Positions 1 through 5,711 of a stretch of 9,138 nt of DNA are shown one piece after another; position 1 is the stretch's first letter, and the number at the start of each line of letters is the position of its first letter. The DNA is taken from NCBI GenBank assembly GCA_041175045.1, contig JBEDFR010000002.1, positions 1-9,138 on the forward strand, read 5' to 3'. The DNA is from UBA5078 sp041175045. GTDB lineage: Bacteria; Pseudomonadota; Gammaproteobacteria; Pseudomonadales; Pseudohongiellaceae. Below the pieces are notes generated by a model. The model was given only the letters and a program-made list of their open reading frames with translations. It did not search any database and was not told the DNA's origin. The position numbers were made by a program, and so were the translations under genes.

Positions 1-626
1 GCGGGATCGATGCCATTGAGGTCGCGATTGCTCCTTGTTGCCAGGATGGCCTGGGGATCATTGTCGATGGCAATGGCTTCTCGAGCCCCCAGCAGAATTC
101 CAGCAATTGCGAGAATGCCGGAACCACAGCCGTAATCAATCAGCAGCTTGTCCTGCAGCGGGCAGGCGTCCAGCCATTCCAGGCAGAGTGCAGTGGTCGG
201 ATGAGTGCCAGTGCCGAAAGCGAGACCTGGGTCGAGCAGAATATTGACTGCATCAGGTACCGGTGGTGTTTCCCAGCTCGGGCATATCCAGACCCGTTCG
301 CCAAAACGCATCGGCTTGAAGTCCTGCATGCAGACGCGCTCCCAGTCCTGATCCTCGACGGTTTCAAGGATGATCTGATGCGTTTCCGGCAAGTTGGTCT
401 GTGCCCGCAGGCCGTCGACAATCCCGGCGAGGTCGACCGCCCCTTCGAACAAGGCGGTGACTTCGGTGCTTTGCCAGATAGGCGTGGTGCCAGGATCCAG
501 CTGGAATACAGGCTGATCCTCGCCATCCTGCAAGGTGACTGACACCGCGCCGAGATCGGAAAGCACCTGCTCCACTTCCGGTGCCAGTGTTTCCTCGACG
601 CGGACGCGCAGCTGTTGCCAGGGCAT
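1..626 (-). CDS. prmA: Ribosomal protein L11 methyltransferase, N-terminal 208 codons (runs off left edge)
   Basis: PrmA uses S-adenosylmethionine to methylate ribosomal protein L11 in the cytoplasm. The reading frame is open from the ATG at 626 to the left edge, giving 208 codons plus two bases, against roughly 290 residues for the family, so about the last 85 residues are missing. The N-terminal substrate-recognition domain begins MPWQQLRVRV and contains KPMRFGERVWICPSW (residues 104-118). The linker to the catalytic domain carries the family hallmark LAFGTGTHPTTALCLEWLD (135-153). SAM-binding motif I is IDYGCGSGILAIA (163-175), followed by the acidic end of the second strand in AIDNDPQAI (186-194). 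The start codon overlaps the accC stop by one base (TAATG), and no strong ribosome binding site precedes it, so translation is probably coupled to accC. The order accB-accC-prmA is also found in Pseudomonas. Identification is secure; the C-terminus cannot be judged. Confidence 0.97.
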   Translation of the reverse strand, partial: MPWQQLRVRVEETLAPEVEQVLSDLGAVSVTLQDGEDQPVFQLDPGTTPIWQSTEVTALFEGAVDLAGIVDGLRAQTNLPETHQIILETVEDQDWERVCMQDFKPMRFGERVWICPSWETPPVPDAVNILLDPGLAFGTGTHPTTALCLEWLDACPLQDKLLIDYGCGSGILAIAGILLGAREAIAIDNDPQAILATRSNRDLNGIDP

Positions 627-1987
627 TACTTCGCCGGCAACTTGTGTTGCGAGGCCAGCTTGCTCTCCAGATAGTGGATGTTGACACCCCCTTTCTGGAA
701 TTCGGCATCGCGAATGATTTCCTTGTGCAACGCCGTGTTGGTGCGAATGCCATCGATCAGCAGTTCATCAAGGGCATTGCTCATGCGTGCAAGCGCGCCG
801 GCTCGATCCTCACCATAGGTAATCAGTTTGGCAATGAGTGAATCGTAGTACGGAGGCACGGTGTAGCCGCTGTAAATGTGCGAATCGACCCTTACTCCAT
901 TGCCGCCCGGAGCATGGAACAGATTGATCTTGCCTGGGCAAGGCAGGAAGGTCACCGGATCCTCGGCGTTGATGCGGCACTCGAAGGCGTGCCCTTTGAG
1001 CTTTACATCGGATTGCTTGATCGAAAGCTTCTCGCCGCTGGCGATCTTCAATTGTTCCTTCACGATGTCGATGCCCGTGACCATCTCGGTCACAGGGTGT
1101 TCAACCTGCACACGGGTGTTCATCTCGATGAAGTAGAACTGCTCGTCCTGGTAAAGGAACTCGAGGGTGCCTGCACCACGATAGTTCATTTTTTCACAGG
1201 CCTTGATGCATGTTTCCGCAACTTTATGGCGGATATGATCCGGAATTCCGGGAGCGGGCGCTTCTTCCAGTACCTTCTGGTGACGGCGCTGCATGGAGCA
1301 GTCGCGATCGCCCAGATAGATCGCGTTGCCCTGACCGTCAGCAAGAATCTGAATCTCGACATGTCGCGGATTTTCCAGAAACTTCTCGAGGTAGACGACG
1401 CCACTGCCGAAGAAGGCTTTGGCTTCGGATTGCGTGACATAGATGGCCTTGAGCAACGCAGCCTCGCTGTGCACGACGCGCATGCCGCGCCCGCCACCGC
1501 CGGCAGCAGCCTTGATGATGACGGGGTAACCGATGCGCCTGGCAATTGCCAGCGTGCGGTCCTTGTCGTCGTCGATCGGGCCGTCAGAGCCCGGCACCGT
1601 CGGCACTCCGGCTTCGCGCATGACATTGATGGCAGACACCTTGTCTCCCATCAGGCGAATCGTTTCAGGTCGCGGACCGATGAAGATAAAGCCGCTTTTC
1701 TCTACCTGTTCCGCGAAATCGGCATTCTCAGAGAGAAATCCGTAACCTGGATGGATGGCTACAGCGTCGGTGACTTCGGTCGCGCTGATAATGGCAGGGA
1801 CGTTCAAGTAACTGTCGGTGGCGGCAGCGGGGCCGATGCAAACGGACTCGTCGGCGAGACGCACGTGCATCAGGTCGCGGTCGGCGCTGGAGTGCACCGC
1901 CACTGTCTTGATACCCAGTTCCTTGCAGGCACGCAGCACGCGCAGTGCGATCTCGCCACGATTGGCAATCAGTACTTTATCGAGCAT
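626..1987 (-). CDS. accC: Biotin carboxylase subunit of acetyl-CoA carboxylase
   Basis: AccC carries out the ATP- and bicarbonate-dependent carboxylation of biotin attached to AccB, the first half-reaction of malonyl-CoA formation in the cytoplasm. The 453-residue product is close to the 449 residues of E. coli AccC and has the whole ATP-grasp architecture. The N-terminal Rossmann-like domain starts MLDKVLIANRGEIALRV; the glycine-rich ATP lid is KAAAGGGGRGMRV (159-171); the C-terminal domain ends the protein. Every catalytic or ligand residue I know from the E. coli enzyme sits at the same number here: K116, K159, H209, E211, H236, K238, E276, E288, N290, R292, E296 and R338. The ATG at 1987 is preceded by AAAGGT eight bases upstream, a good ribosome binding site. 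The gene lies 48 bases after accB and overlaps prmA by one base. The intact active site argues for a functional enzyme. Confidence 0.99.
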   Translation of the reverse strand: MLDKVLIANRGEIALRVLRACKELGIKTVAVHSSADRDLMHVRLADESVCIGPAAATDSYLNVPAIISATEVTDAVAIHPGYGFLSENADFAEQVEKSGFIFIGPRPETIRLMGDKVSAINVMREAGVPTVPGSDGPIDDDKDRTLAIARRIGYPVIIKAAAGGGGRGMRVVHSEAALLKAIYVTQSEAKAFFGSGVVYLEKFLENPRHVEIQILADGQGNAIYLGDRDCSMQRRHQKVLEEAPAPGIPDHIRHKVAETCIKACEKMNYRGAGTLEFLYQDEQFYFIEMNTRVQVEHPVTEMVTGIDIVKEQLKIASGEKLSIKQSDVKLKGHAFECRINAEDPVTFLPCPGKINLFHAPGGNGVRVDSHIYSGYTVPPYYDSLIAKLITYGEDRAGALARMSNALDELLIDGIRTNTALHKEIIRDAEFQKGGVNIHYLESKLASQHKLPAK

Positions 1988-2035
1988 GAAATCAGACCTT
2001 TCGCTGAGGTGAAGGATGAAGCGCTCAATGCGCGA

Positions 2036-2503
2036 TCAGACGATGGTGATCAATGGCTGATCGTATTCCACCGGCTCGCCATCCCCCACCAGAATGGCCT
2101 CTACGACGCCTGCGTGGTCCGCTTCGATCTGGTTCATCATCTTCATGGCTTCGACGATGCAGATGACGTCGCCTACCTTGACGTGTTGTCCCACTTCCAC
2201 GAATACCGGGGACGACGGCGACGGAGAGCGATAGAACGTACCCACCATCGGTGATTTGATGACATTGCCACGCGCTTTCTTGCTCTCCGCTTCGGCAGGC
2301 GCTGCCAAGGGAGCCGCAACAGGCGCTGCAGCAGCCACAGGGGCTGGCGCGGAAGCCATTGGAGCGGCATAGGGATGAATGGCCTGTGCACTTTTGGAAG
2401 CGCGGCTGATGCGAACGGCTTCCTCGCCCTCCTTGATCTCGATTTCCGCGATGTCGGAAGATTCCAGTAGTTCGATCAGTTTCTTGACTTTTCTAATATC
2501 CAT
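2036..2503 (-). CDS. accB: Biotin carboxyl carrier protein of acetyl-CoA carboxylase
   Basis: AccB carries the biotin that shuttles CO2 from biotin carboxylase to the carboxyltransferase subunits AccA and AccD, which are not in this window. The product has 155 residues, against 156 in E. coli. Residues 1-34 form the conserved N-terminal helix region (MDIRKVKKLIELLESS). An alanine/proline-rich flexible linker follows at about 45-75, and the biotinyl (lipoyl-like) domain runs from about 78 to the end. The biotinylation motif is EAMKMM (118-123), so K121 is the expected attachment site for BirA. The 'thumb' segment typical of acetyl-CoA carboxylase carriers is present as SPSPSSP (93-99), which separates this from carriers of other carboxylases. 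AGAG lies shortly upstream of the ATG. It is 44 bases downstream of aroQ and 48 bases upstream of accC, consistent with one transcript and matched expression of the two subunits. Confidence 0.99.
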   Translation of the reverse strand: MDIRKVKKLIELLESSDIAEIEIKEGEEAVRISRASKSAQAIHPYAAPMASAPAPVAAAAPVAAPLAAPAEAESKKARGNVIKSPMVGTFYRSPSPSSPVFVEVGQHVKVGDVICIVEAMKMMNQIEADHAGVVEAILVGDGEPVEYDQPLITIV

Positions 2504-2547
2504 AAGAGCGTCTCTTTGTGAAGTTTGCTTCAGTGACAGGTGTTGAA

Positions 2548-2991
2548 TCAGGATTTCTTCAAATGGCGCAGCGCAGCCTGCAGGGCGAGGTCATAGCCAT
2601 GAGAGCCGAGTCCGGTGATGGTGCCCAACGCGATGTCTGAGAAGTATGAGCTGTGCCTGAAAGTCTCGCGTTTGTGCACATTGGAAATGTGCACCTCGAT
2701 GAACGGAATGTCCGCGGCCAGGATGGCATCGCGTAACGCCACGCTGGTGTGCGTGAAGGCGGCCGGGTTGAAGATAATGAAATTGATCCCTTCGTTGCGG
2801 GCATCATGCAGGCGGTCGATGAGTTCGTATTCCGCATTGCTCTGCAGGTGCTGCAGATGATGACCTGCTTCCAGACACTGGAAACTCAATCGTGCGTTGA
2901 TGTCTGCCAGGGTTTCGGAGCCATAGACGGTGGGTTCGCGGCTTCCCAGCATGTTCAGGTTGGGTCCGTGCAGAACCAGTATGCTTGCCAT
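2548..2991 (-). CDS. aroQ: Type II 3-dehydroquinate dehydratase
   Basis: AroQ removes water from 3-dehydroquinate to give 3-dehydroshikimate, the third step of the shikimate pathway to aromatic amino acids. The 147-residue length is normal for the type II dodecameric enzyme, which is unrelated to the type I AroD family. The N-terminus reads ILVLHGPNLNMLGSREP (4-20), and the flexible active-site loop carries R18 and the catalytic base Y23 (TVYG). Other expected active-site residues are N75 and H81 in FNPAAFTH, H101 in EVHISN, and R112 in ETFRHSSY. The ATG at 2991 matches the usual family start; GAGA lies about nine bases upstream but is weak. The gene leads the aroQ-accB-accC-prmA run after a 164-base gap, so a promoter may lie just ahead of it. 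Its link with acc genes is conserved in Pseudomonas, though the enzymes belong to different pathways. Confidence 0.98.
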   Translation of the reverse strand: MASILVLHGPNLNMLGSREPTVYGSETLADINARLSFQCLEAGHHLQHLQSNAEYELIDRLHDARNEGINFIIFNPAAFTHTSVALRDAILAADIPFIEVHISNVHKRETFRHSSYFSDIALGTITGLGSHGYDLALQAALRHLKKS

Positions 2992-3155
2992 GGTGTCAGG
3001 TCTCGGCCAGGTCTTCTTGAGGGTATCGTGCAGGTTGGTCCCGCATCGCGTTAGGCAACAATAACGGCATTTTCTCAGAATGTTTTCAGAGTTTCACCTG
3101 AAATTCCGACCCAAATCGGCAATTGTCCGCGCTTCGAACGACGGCCCATGACAGG
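2992..3155 (-). promoter_or_regulatory. Intergenic region ahead of aroQ; possible promoter/operator, no clear consensus
   Basis: This 164-base gap between the DsbD-domain gene and aroQ is the longest inside the minus-strand block; the other gaps there are 30, 21, 44 and 48 bases, and accC and prmA overlap by one base. It contains an AT-rich patch at about 3058-3105. Within it are two short inverted repeats: TTCTCAGAA at 3072-3080 and TTTCACCTGAAA at 3092-3103 (five-base arms around CC). I cannot pick a convincing -35/-10 pair. None of the three minus-strand frames encodes a membrane segment or other remnant of a longer dsbD; each closes with a stop before aroQ. The size and AT content suggest a promoter for aroQ-accB-accC-prmA, but this is inference. 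Confidence 0.3.
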
Positions 3156-3674
3156 TTAGAGTTCCAGCGCGATTTCGCGGCGCTGCGGGGTATAGCACAA
3201 TCCGGCTTCGGCGCAGCCCTGGTACTCGATGATCAGGGTGATCGGGCCGGCAGTCAGTCCTTGCGGCAAGCGCAGCAACACGCTCATGTCGCTGAAGTAG
3301 ACATCCACCGCTCCGAAGAATTCGTCCTCATGTGCACTTGCCAGCGGGAGCTCGGCTGTCAGCGCCTGTTCACCAGCATGCGTTCGCATCAGGAAGACGA
3401 ACTTGTCCTTGTAGAGGTAGTGGCCGCTTACGATTTGCCAATGCACGCCTATTACGCCGGGTTGCGGCAGGCTGGTGTACCAGCGGAAGGCCTCGTCGAC
3501 AGCGAGAAAAGACTGCGTGGGGGCTGACAGCAGGCCGCGGCCGCTTCCCGGCAGGGACTGCGCCTGCGAGGTGGTGACAATCCCGCACAAGGCAAGCCAG
3601 AGCAGCACGCGCCATGCTCGCAGCGCACTGCGCAAGGATTGTTTGCTGCTGACTGTCGCGTGCATCGGGCTCAT
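3156..3674 (-). CDS. Secreted stand-alone DsbD N-terminal (alpha) domain protein
   Basis: The product is 172 residues and corresponds only to the periplasmic alpha domain of the thiol:disulfide interchange protein DsbD, which in full-length DsbD (about 560 residues) passes electrons from the membrane domain to partners such as DsbC and CcmG. Residues 1-39 look like a Sec signal peptide: basic start, hydrophobic core VLLWLALCGIV, and a likely cut after SQA or QAQ. The mature part aligns with the immunoglobulin-like fold: GVHWQIVSGHYLYKDK (76-91), the cap loop HEDEFFG (115-121, with F119 in the place of the active-site-shielding Phe of E. coli), and the redox motif YQGCAEAGLCYTP (151-163). C154 and C160 keep the CX5C spacing of E. 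coli Cys103/Cys109. The gene stops 12 residues after the second cysteine; the eight-helix membrane domain and C-terminal thioredoxin domain are absent. It starts 21 bases after fabB, with AAGG eleven bases before the ATG; a second ATG at codon 4 is possible. Domain assignment is firm, function inferred. Confidence 0.88.
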   Translation of the reverse strand: MSPMHATVSSKQSLRSALRAWRVLLWLALCGIVTTSQAQSLPGSGRGLLSAPTQSFLAVDEAFRWYTSLPQPGVIGVHWQIVSGHYLYKDKFVFLMRTHAGEQALTAELPLASAHEDEFFGAVDVYFSDMSVLLRLPQGLTAGPITLIIEYQGCAEAGLCYTPQRREIALEL

Positions 3675-3695
3675 CTTGCATGGGCCTTGGGGTGA

Positions 3696-4913
3696 CTACT
3701 GCTGGTAGCGCTCGAACACGAGGCTGGCATTGGTGCCGCCGAAGCCGAAGCTGTTGGACAGCACACGGTCGAGGCGGACACTGTCCAGGCGCTGCAACGG
3801 AATGTTGAGCCCCTGCGCTTGCGGATCGAGATTCTCGATGTTCGCGGCGGCACAGACAAAGTTGTTTTCCATCATCAGCAGGCTGTAGATGGCTTCCTGT
3901 GCGCCTGCGGCGCCCAGGGAGTGACCGCTCAGGGACTTTGTGGAGTTGATGATCGGTCGCTCGTCCCCGAACACTTCACGAATAGCGCGCAGTTCGGAAA
4001 CATCCCCCGCCGGTGTGCTGGTGCCGTGTGTGTTGATGTAATCGATCGGGCCGCTTGCCGTGGAGCAGGCCATTCTCATGGCGCGAACGCCGCCTTCTCC
4101 ACACGGGGCCACCATGTCGTAACCATCGGAGGTGGCGCCGTAGCCCGTGATCTCGGCATAGATCTTGGCGCCGCGCTTGAGGGCGTGATCCAGAGCCTCG
4201 ATAACGAGCACGGCGCCGCCGCCGGCGATCACAAAGCCGTCACGGTCCTGGTCGAAAGCGCGGGAGGCCTTGTCCGGTGTCTCGTTGTATTTGGTAGAGA
4301 GTGCGCCCATGGCGTCGAACATGTTGGTCAAGGACCAGTGCTCGGCTTCGCCACCTCCGGCGAAGATCACGTCCTGTTTGTTCAGCTGGATCAGTTCCAC
4401 GGCGTTGCCGATGCAGTGCGCGCTTGTGGCACAGGCCGAAGAGATGGAGTAGTTCACGCCCTTGATGCGAAATGGGGTGGCCAGGCAGGCGGATACCGTG
4501 CTGCCCATGGTCCGTGTGACGCGGTAGGGGCCGATTTTGCGCACACCCTGCGAACGCAGGATGTCGGCTGCTTCCACCTGATCTGCCGAAGACGAGCCAC
4601 CGGCGCCCATGATGATGCCCGTGCGGATGTTGGAGACTTCTTCGTCTTTCAGGCCGGCGTCCTTGATGGCCTGTTCCATCGACAGGTAGCCGAACGCGGC
4701 GGCATCGCCCATGAAGCGCAGAATCTTGCGGTCGATCAGCGAAGGCAGGTCGAGATCGATCCAGCCGGCGATATGACTGCGCAGTCCCATTTCCTTGTAT
4801 TCCGGGCGAAAACGGATGCCGCTGCGGCCCAGCTGAAGGGATTCCAATACCGTCTGCTTGTCACTGCCCAGGCAGGAAACAATGCCGATACCGGTGACTA
4901 CTACGCGTCTCAT
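3696..4913 (-). CDS. fabB: 3-oxoacyl-[acyl-carrier-protein] synthase I
   Basis: FabB condenses malonyl-ACP with acyl-ACP and is needed to elongate the cis-3-decenoyl-ACP made by FabA, which makes it central to unsaturated fatty acid synthesis. The 405-residue product matches the 406 residues of E. coli FabB. The thiolase fold begins MRRVVVTGIGIVSCLG. The catalytic nucleophile is C161 in SSACATSAH (158-166). The catalytic histidines are H296 in NTHGTSTPAGD and H331 in LSGHSLGAAGA, with K326 in STKSLSG. The C-terminal glycine loop is NSFGFGGTNAS (387-397). All are offset by two from E. coli C163, H298, K328 and H333. Strong similarity to the FabB rather than FabF branch, and the position 30 bases after fabA, support the type I assignment. 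AGAGGT sits four bases before the ATG. It is presumably cotranscribed with fabA and read through to the downstream DsbD-domain gene. Confidence 0.98.
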   Translation of the reverse strand: MRRVVVTGIGIVSCLGSDKQTVLESLQLGRSGIRFRPEYKEMGLRSHIAGWIDLDLPSLIDRKILRFMGDAAAFGYLSMEQAIKDAGLKDEEVSNIRTGIIMGAGGSSSADQVEAADILRSQGVRKIGPYRVTRTMGSTVSACLATPFRIKGVNYSISSACATSAHCIGNAVELIQLNKQDVIFAGGGEAEHWSLTNMFDAMGALSTKYNETPDKASRAFDQDRDGFVIAGGGAVLVIEALDHALKRGAKIYAEITGYGATSDGYDMVAPCGEGGVRAMRMACSTASGPIDYINTHGTSTPAGDVSELRAIREVFGDERPIINSTKSLSGHSLGAAGAQEAIYSLLMMENNFVCAAANIENLDPQAQGLNIPLQRLDSVRLDRVLSNSFGFGGTNASLVFERYQQ

Positions 4914-4943
4914 AAATACCTCTGGAGTTGACTCTGGAATGCG

Positions 4944-5468
4944 TCAGAAAGTGCTTTCAGGCGTGAACAGGCCCACTTTAAGGCCATTGGTGACGTAGAT
5001 CTCTCTGCCATCGACAGACACTGTACCATCCGCAATTCCCATCACCAATTTTCGCTCGATCACGCGCGACAATGACAGCTGATAGACGACCTTCTTGTGT
5101 GTTGGCAGGATTTCGCCGCTGAACTTGACTTCGCCAGCGCCCAGTGCGCGGCCCTTGCCCAGATTGCCGCGCCAGCCGAGGAAAAAGCCCACGAGCTGCC
5201 ACATGGCGTCCAGACCGAGGCAGCCGGGCATTACGGGGTCTTCGGGAAAATGGCAGTCGAAGAACCACAGGTCCGGGCGGATATCGAGCTCGGCGATGAT
5301 CTCACCCTTGCCATGAGCGCCGCCCGTGTCGTTGATCTCGAGGATGCGATCAAGCATCAGCATATTGCCGACAGGAAGGCGCGCGTTGCCCGGGCCGAAC
5401 ATGCGGCCGTAGCCGCAATCCAGCAGTTCGTCTCGGGTATAGGAGCTCTTGCGGAAATGGCCGTTCAT
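4944..5468 (-). CDS. fabA: 3-hydroxydecanoyl-[acyl-carrier-protein] dehydratase/isomerase
   Basis: FabA dehydrates 3-hydroxydecanoyl-ACP and isomerises trans-2- to cis-3-decenoyl-ACP, the entry point of anaerobic unsaturated fatty acid synthesis. The 174-residue length compares with 172 in E. coli. The single hot-dog fold shows the catalytic H73 in WFFDCHFPEDPVMPG (68-82) and D87 in CLGLDAMWQLVGFFLGW (83-99). These are offset by three from E. coli H70 and D84. The isomerase-type context (long central helix LGLDAMWQLVGF, GRALGAGEVKFSG at 107-119) distinguishes FabA from FabZ. The ATG at 5468 gives an N-terminus that aligns with family members (SYTRDELL), and no in-frame ATG lies upstream. No Shine-Dalgarno-like sequence is visible within 15 bases of it, and the leader contains a GC-rich hairpin. 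It is the first gene of the minus-strand block, and is divergent from manC. I do not recognise FadR, FabR or DesT operator sequences. Confidence 0.98.
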   Translation of the reverse strand: MNGHFRKSSYTRDELLDCGYGRMFGPGNARLPVGNMLMLDRILEINDTGGAHGKGEIIAELDIRPDLWFFDCHFPEDPVMPGCLGLDAMWQLVGFFLGWRGNLGKGRALGAGEVKFSGEILPTHKKVVYQLSLSRVIERKLVMGIADGTVSVDGREIYVTNGLKVGLFTPESTF

Positions 5469-5507
5469 AGAGTGAGTGTTCGCAGCGATGGAGATTCCGG
5501 TAACGCA

Positions 5508-5521
5508 GGGGGCGGCCCCCC
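5508..5521 (-). other. GC-rich hairpin in the fabA leader
   Basis: Five G residues (5508-5512) are followed, after three bases, by a run of six C residues (5516-5521), so a five-pair all-GC stem with a three- or four-base loop can form in either strand's RNA. In the fabA message it would lie about 40 bases before the start codon. There is no T-run on the 3' side in either orientation, so it does not look like an intrinsic terminator. It may affect transcript stability or translation, or may simply reflect local GC content. Confidence 0.35.
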
Positions 5522-5616
5522 GGCTTTCTAGAAGGCGGCGATGTTAGCGTGACAGTCAGAAATAATCGATAAAATTTTGTGCAGGGTGGGGGCGTCACAG
5601 GCGTTGTCCCGGGCTT

Positions 5617-5634
5617 TGTGGCACACTGTGGCAC
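5617..5634. repeat. Tandem TGTGGCAC direct repeat with 10-base period
   Basis: The octamer TGTGGCAC occurs at 5617-5624 and again at 5627-5634, one DNA helical turn apart. The junction also forms a short palindrome, CACA-C-TGTG (5622-5630). It lies about 78-95 bases upstream of the manC start. Repeats on one face of the helix are typical of regulator binding, but I do not recognise the regulator. The sequence resembles two TGGCAC -24 elements of sigma-54 promoters, yet a GC -12 element at the correct spacing is not present. Confidence 0.5.
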
Positions 5635-5711
5635 CCTCGAAAGAGGCGAACACATACCAATGAAATGCCCGCGCGCATGGTGGCGGAGCGCTCGGCAGAC
5701 AGGACGCAGAC

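Larger units (their letters stand above)
5469..5711. promoter_or_regulatory. Divergent intergenic region between fabA and manC
   Basis: This 243-base region must hold the start signals for the fabA block (minus) and the manC block (plus). An AT-rich core at about 5556-5580 includes ATCGAT and AAAATTTT. On the minus strand TAACAT (5541-5546) is a four-of-six match to a -10 box and would give a fabA leader of about 66 bases, but no good -35 hexamer lies at the right distance. The leader side contains the palindrome TTCTAGAA (5526-5533) and a GC-rich hairpin. On the manC side is a tandem TGTGGCAC repeat (5617-5634). AGGA at 5701-5704 is the manC ribosome binding site. No coding region is supported inside the interval. 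That promoters exist here follows from gene orientation; the exact boxes are guesses. Confidence 0.55.

Noticed and set aside
878..2254. 458-codon open frame on the plus strand, antisense to accC and part of accB
   Set aside because: It lies opposite two unmistakable genes with intact active sites, has no recognisable domain, and is the expected mirror open frame in GC-rich coding DNA.
2996..3046. 16-codon open frame just ahead of aroQ, possible leader peptide
   Set aside because: It ends four bases before the aroQ start, but has no ribosome binding site, no run of regulatory codons (such as aromatic residues) and no attenuator-like structure.
3106..3119. Possible terminator after the DsbD-domain gene (CCGA / TCGG arms)
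   Set aside because: The stem is only four base pairs with a six-base loop, and no proper T-run follows it on the minus strand.
3819..4931. 370-codon open frame on the plus strand opposite fabB
   Set aside because: It shadows fabB, matches no family I recognise and has no independent start signals.
5615..5636. Sigma-54 promoter for manC based on TGGCAC elements
   Set aside because: The distance between GG and the following GC is one base short of the required spacing and no TTGC element is present; described as a repeat instead.
5469..5711. FadR, FabR or DesT operator upstream of fabA
   Set aside because: Isolated half-site-like GTGTTCGC (5477-5484) and GCGAACAC (5647-5654) occur but are about 160 bases apart, and no full palindrome resembling those operators is visible.
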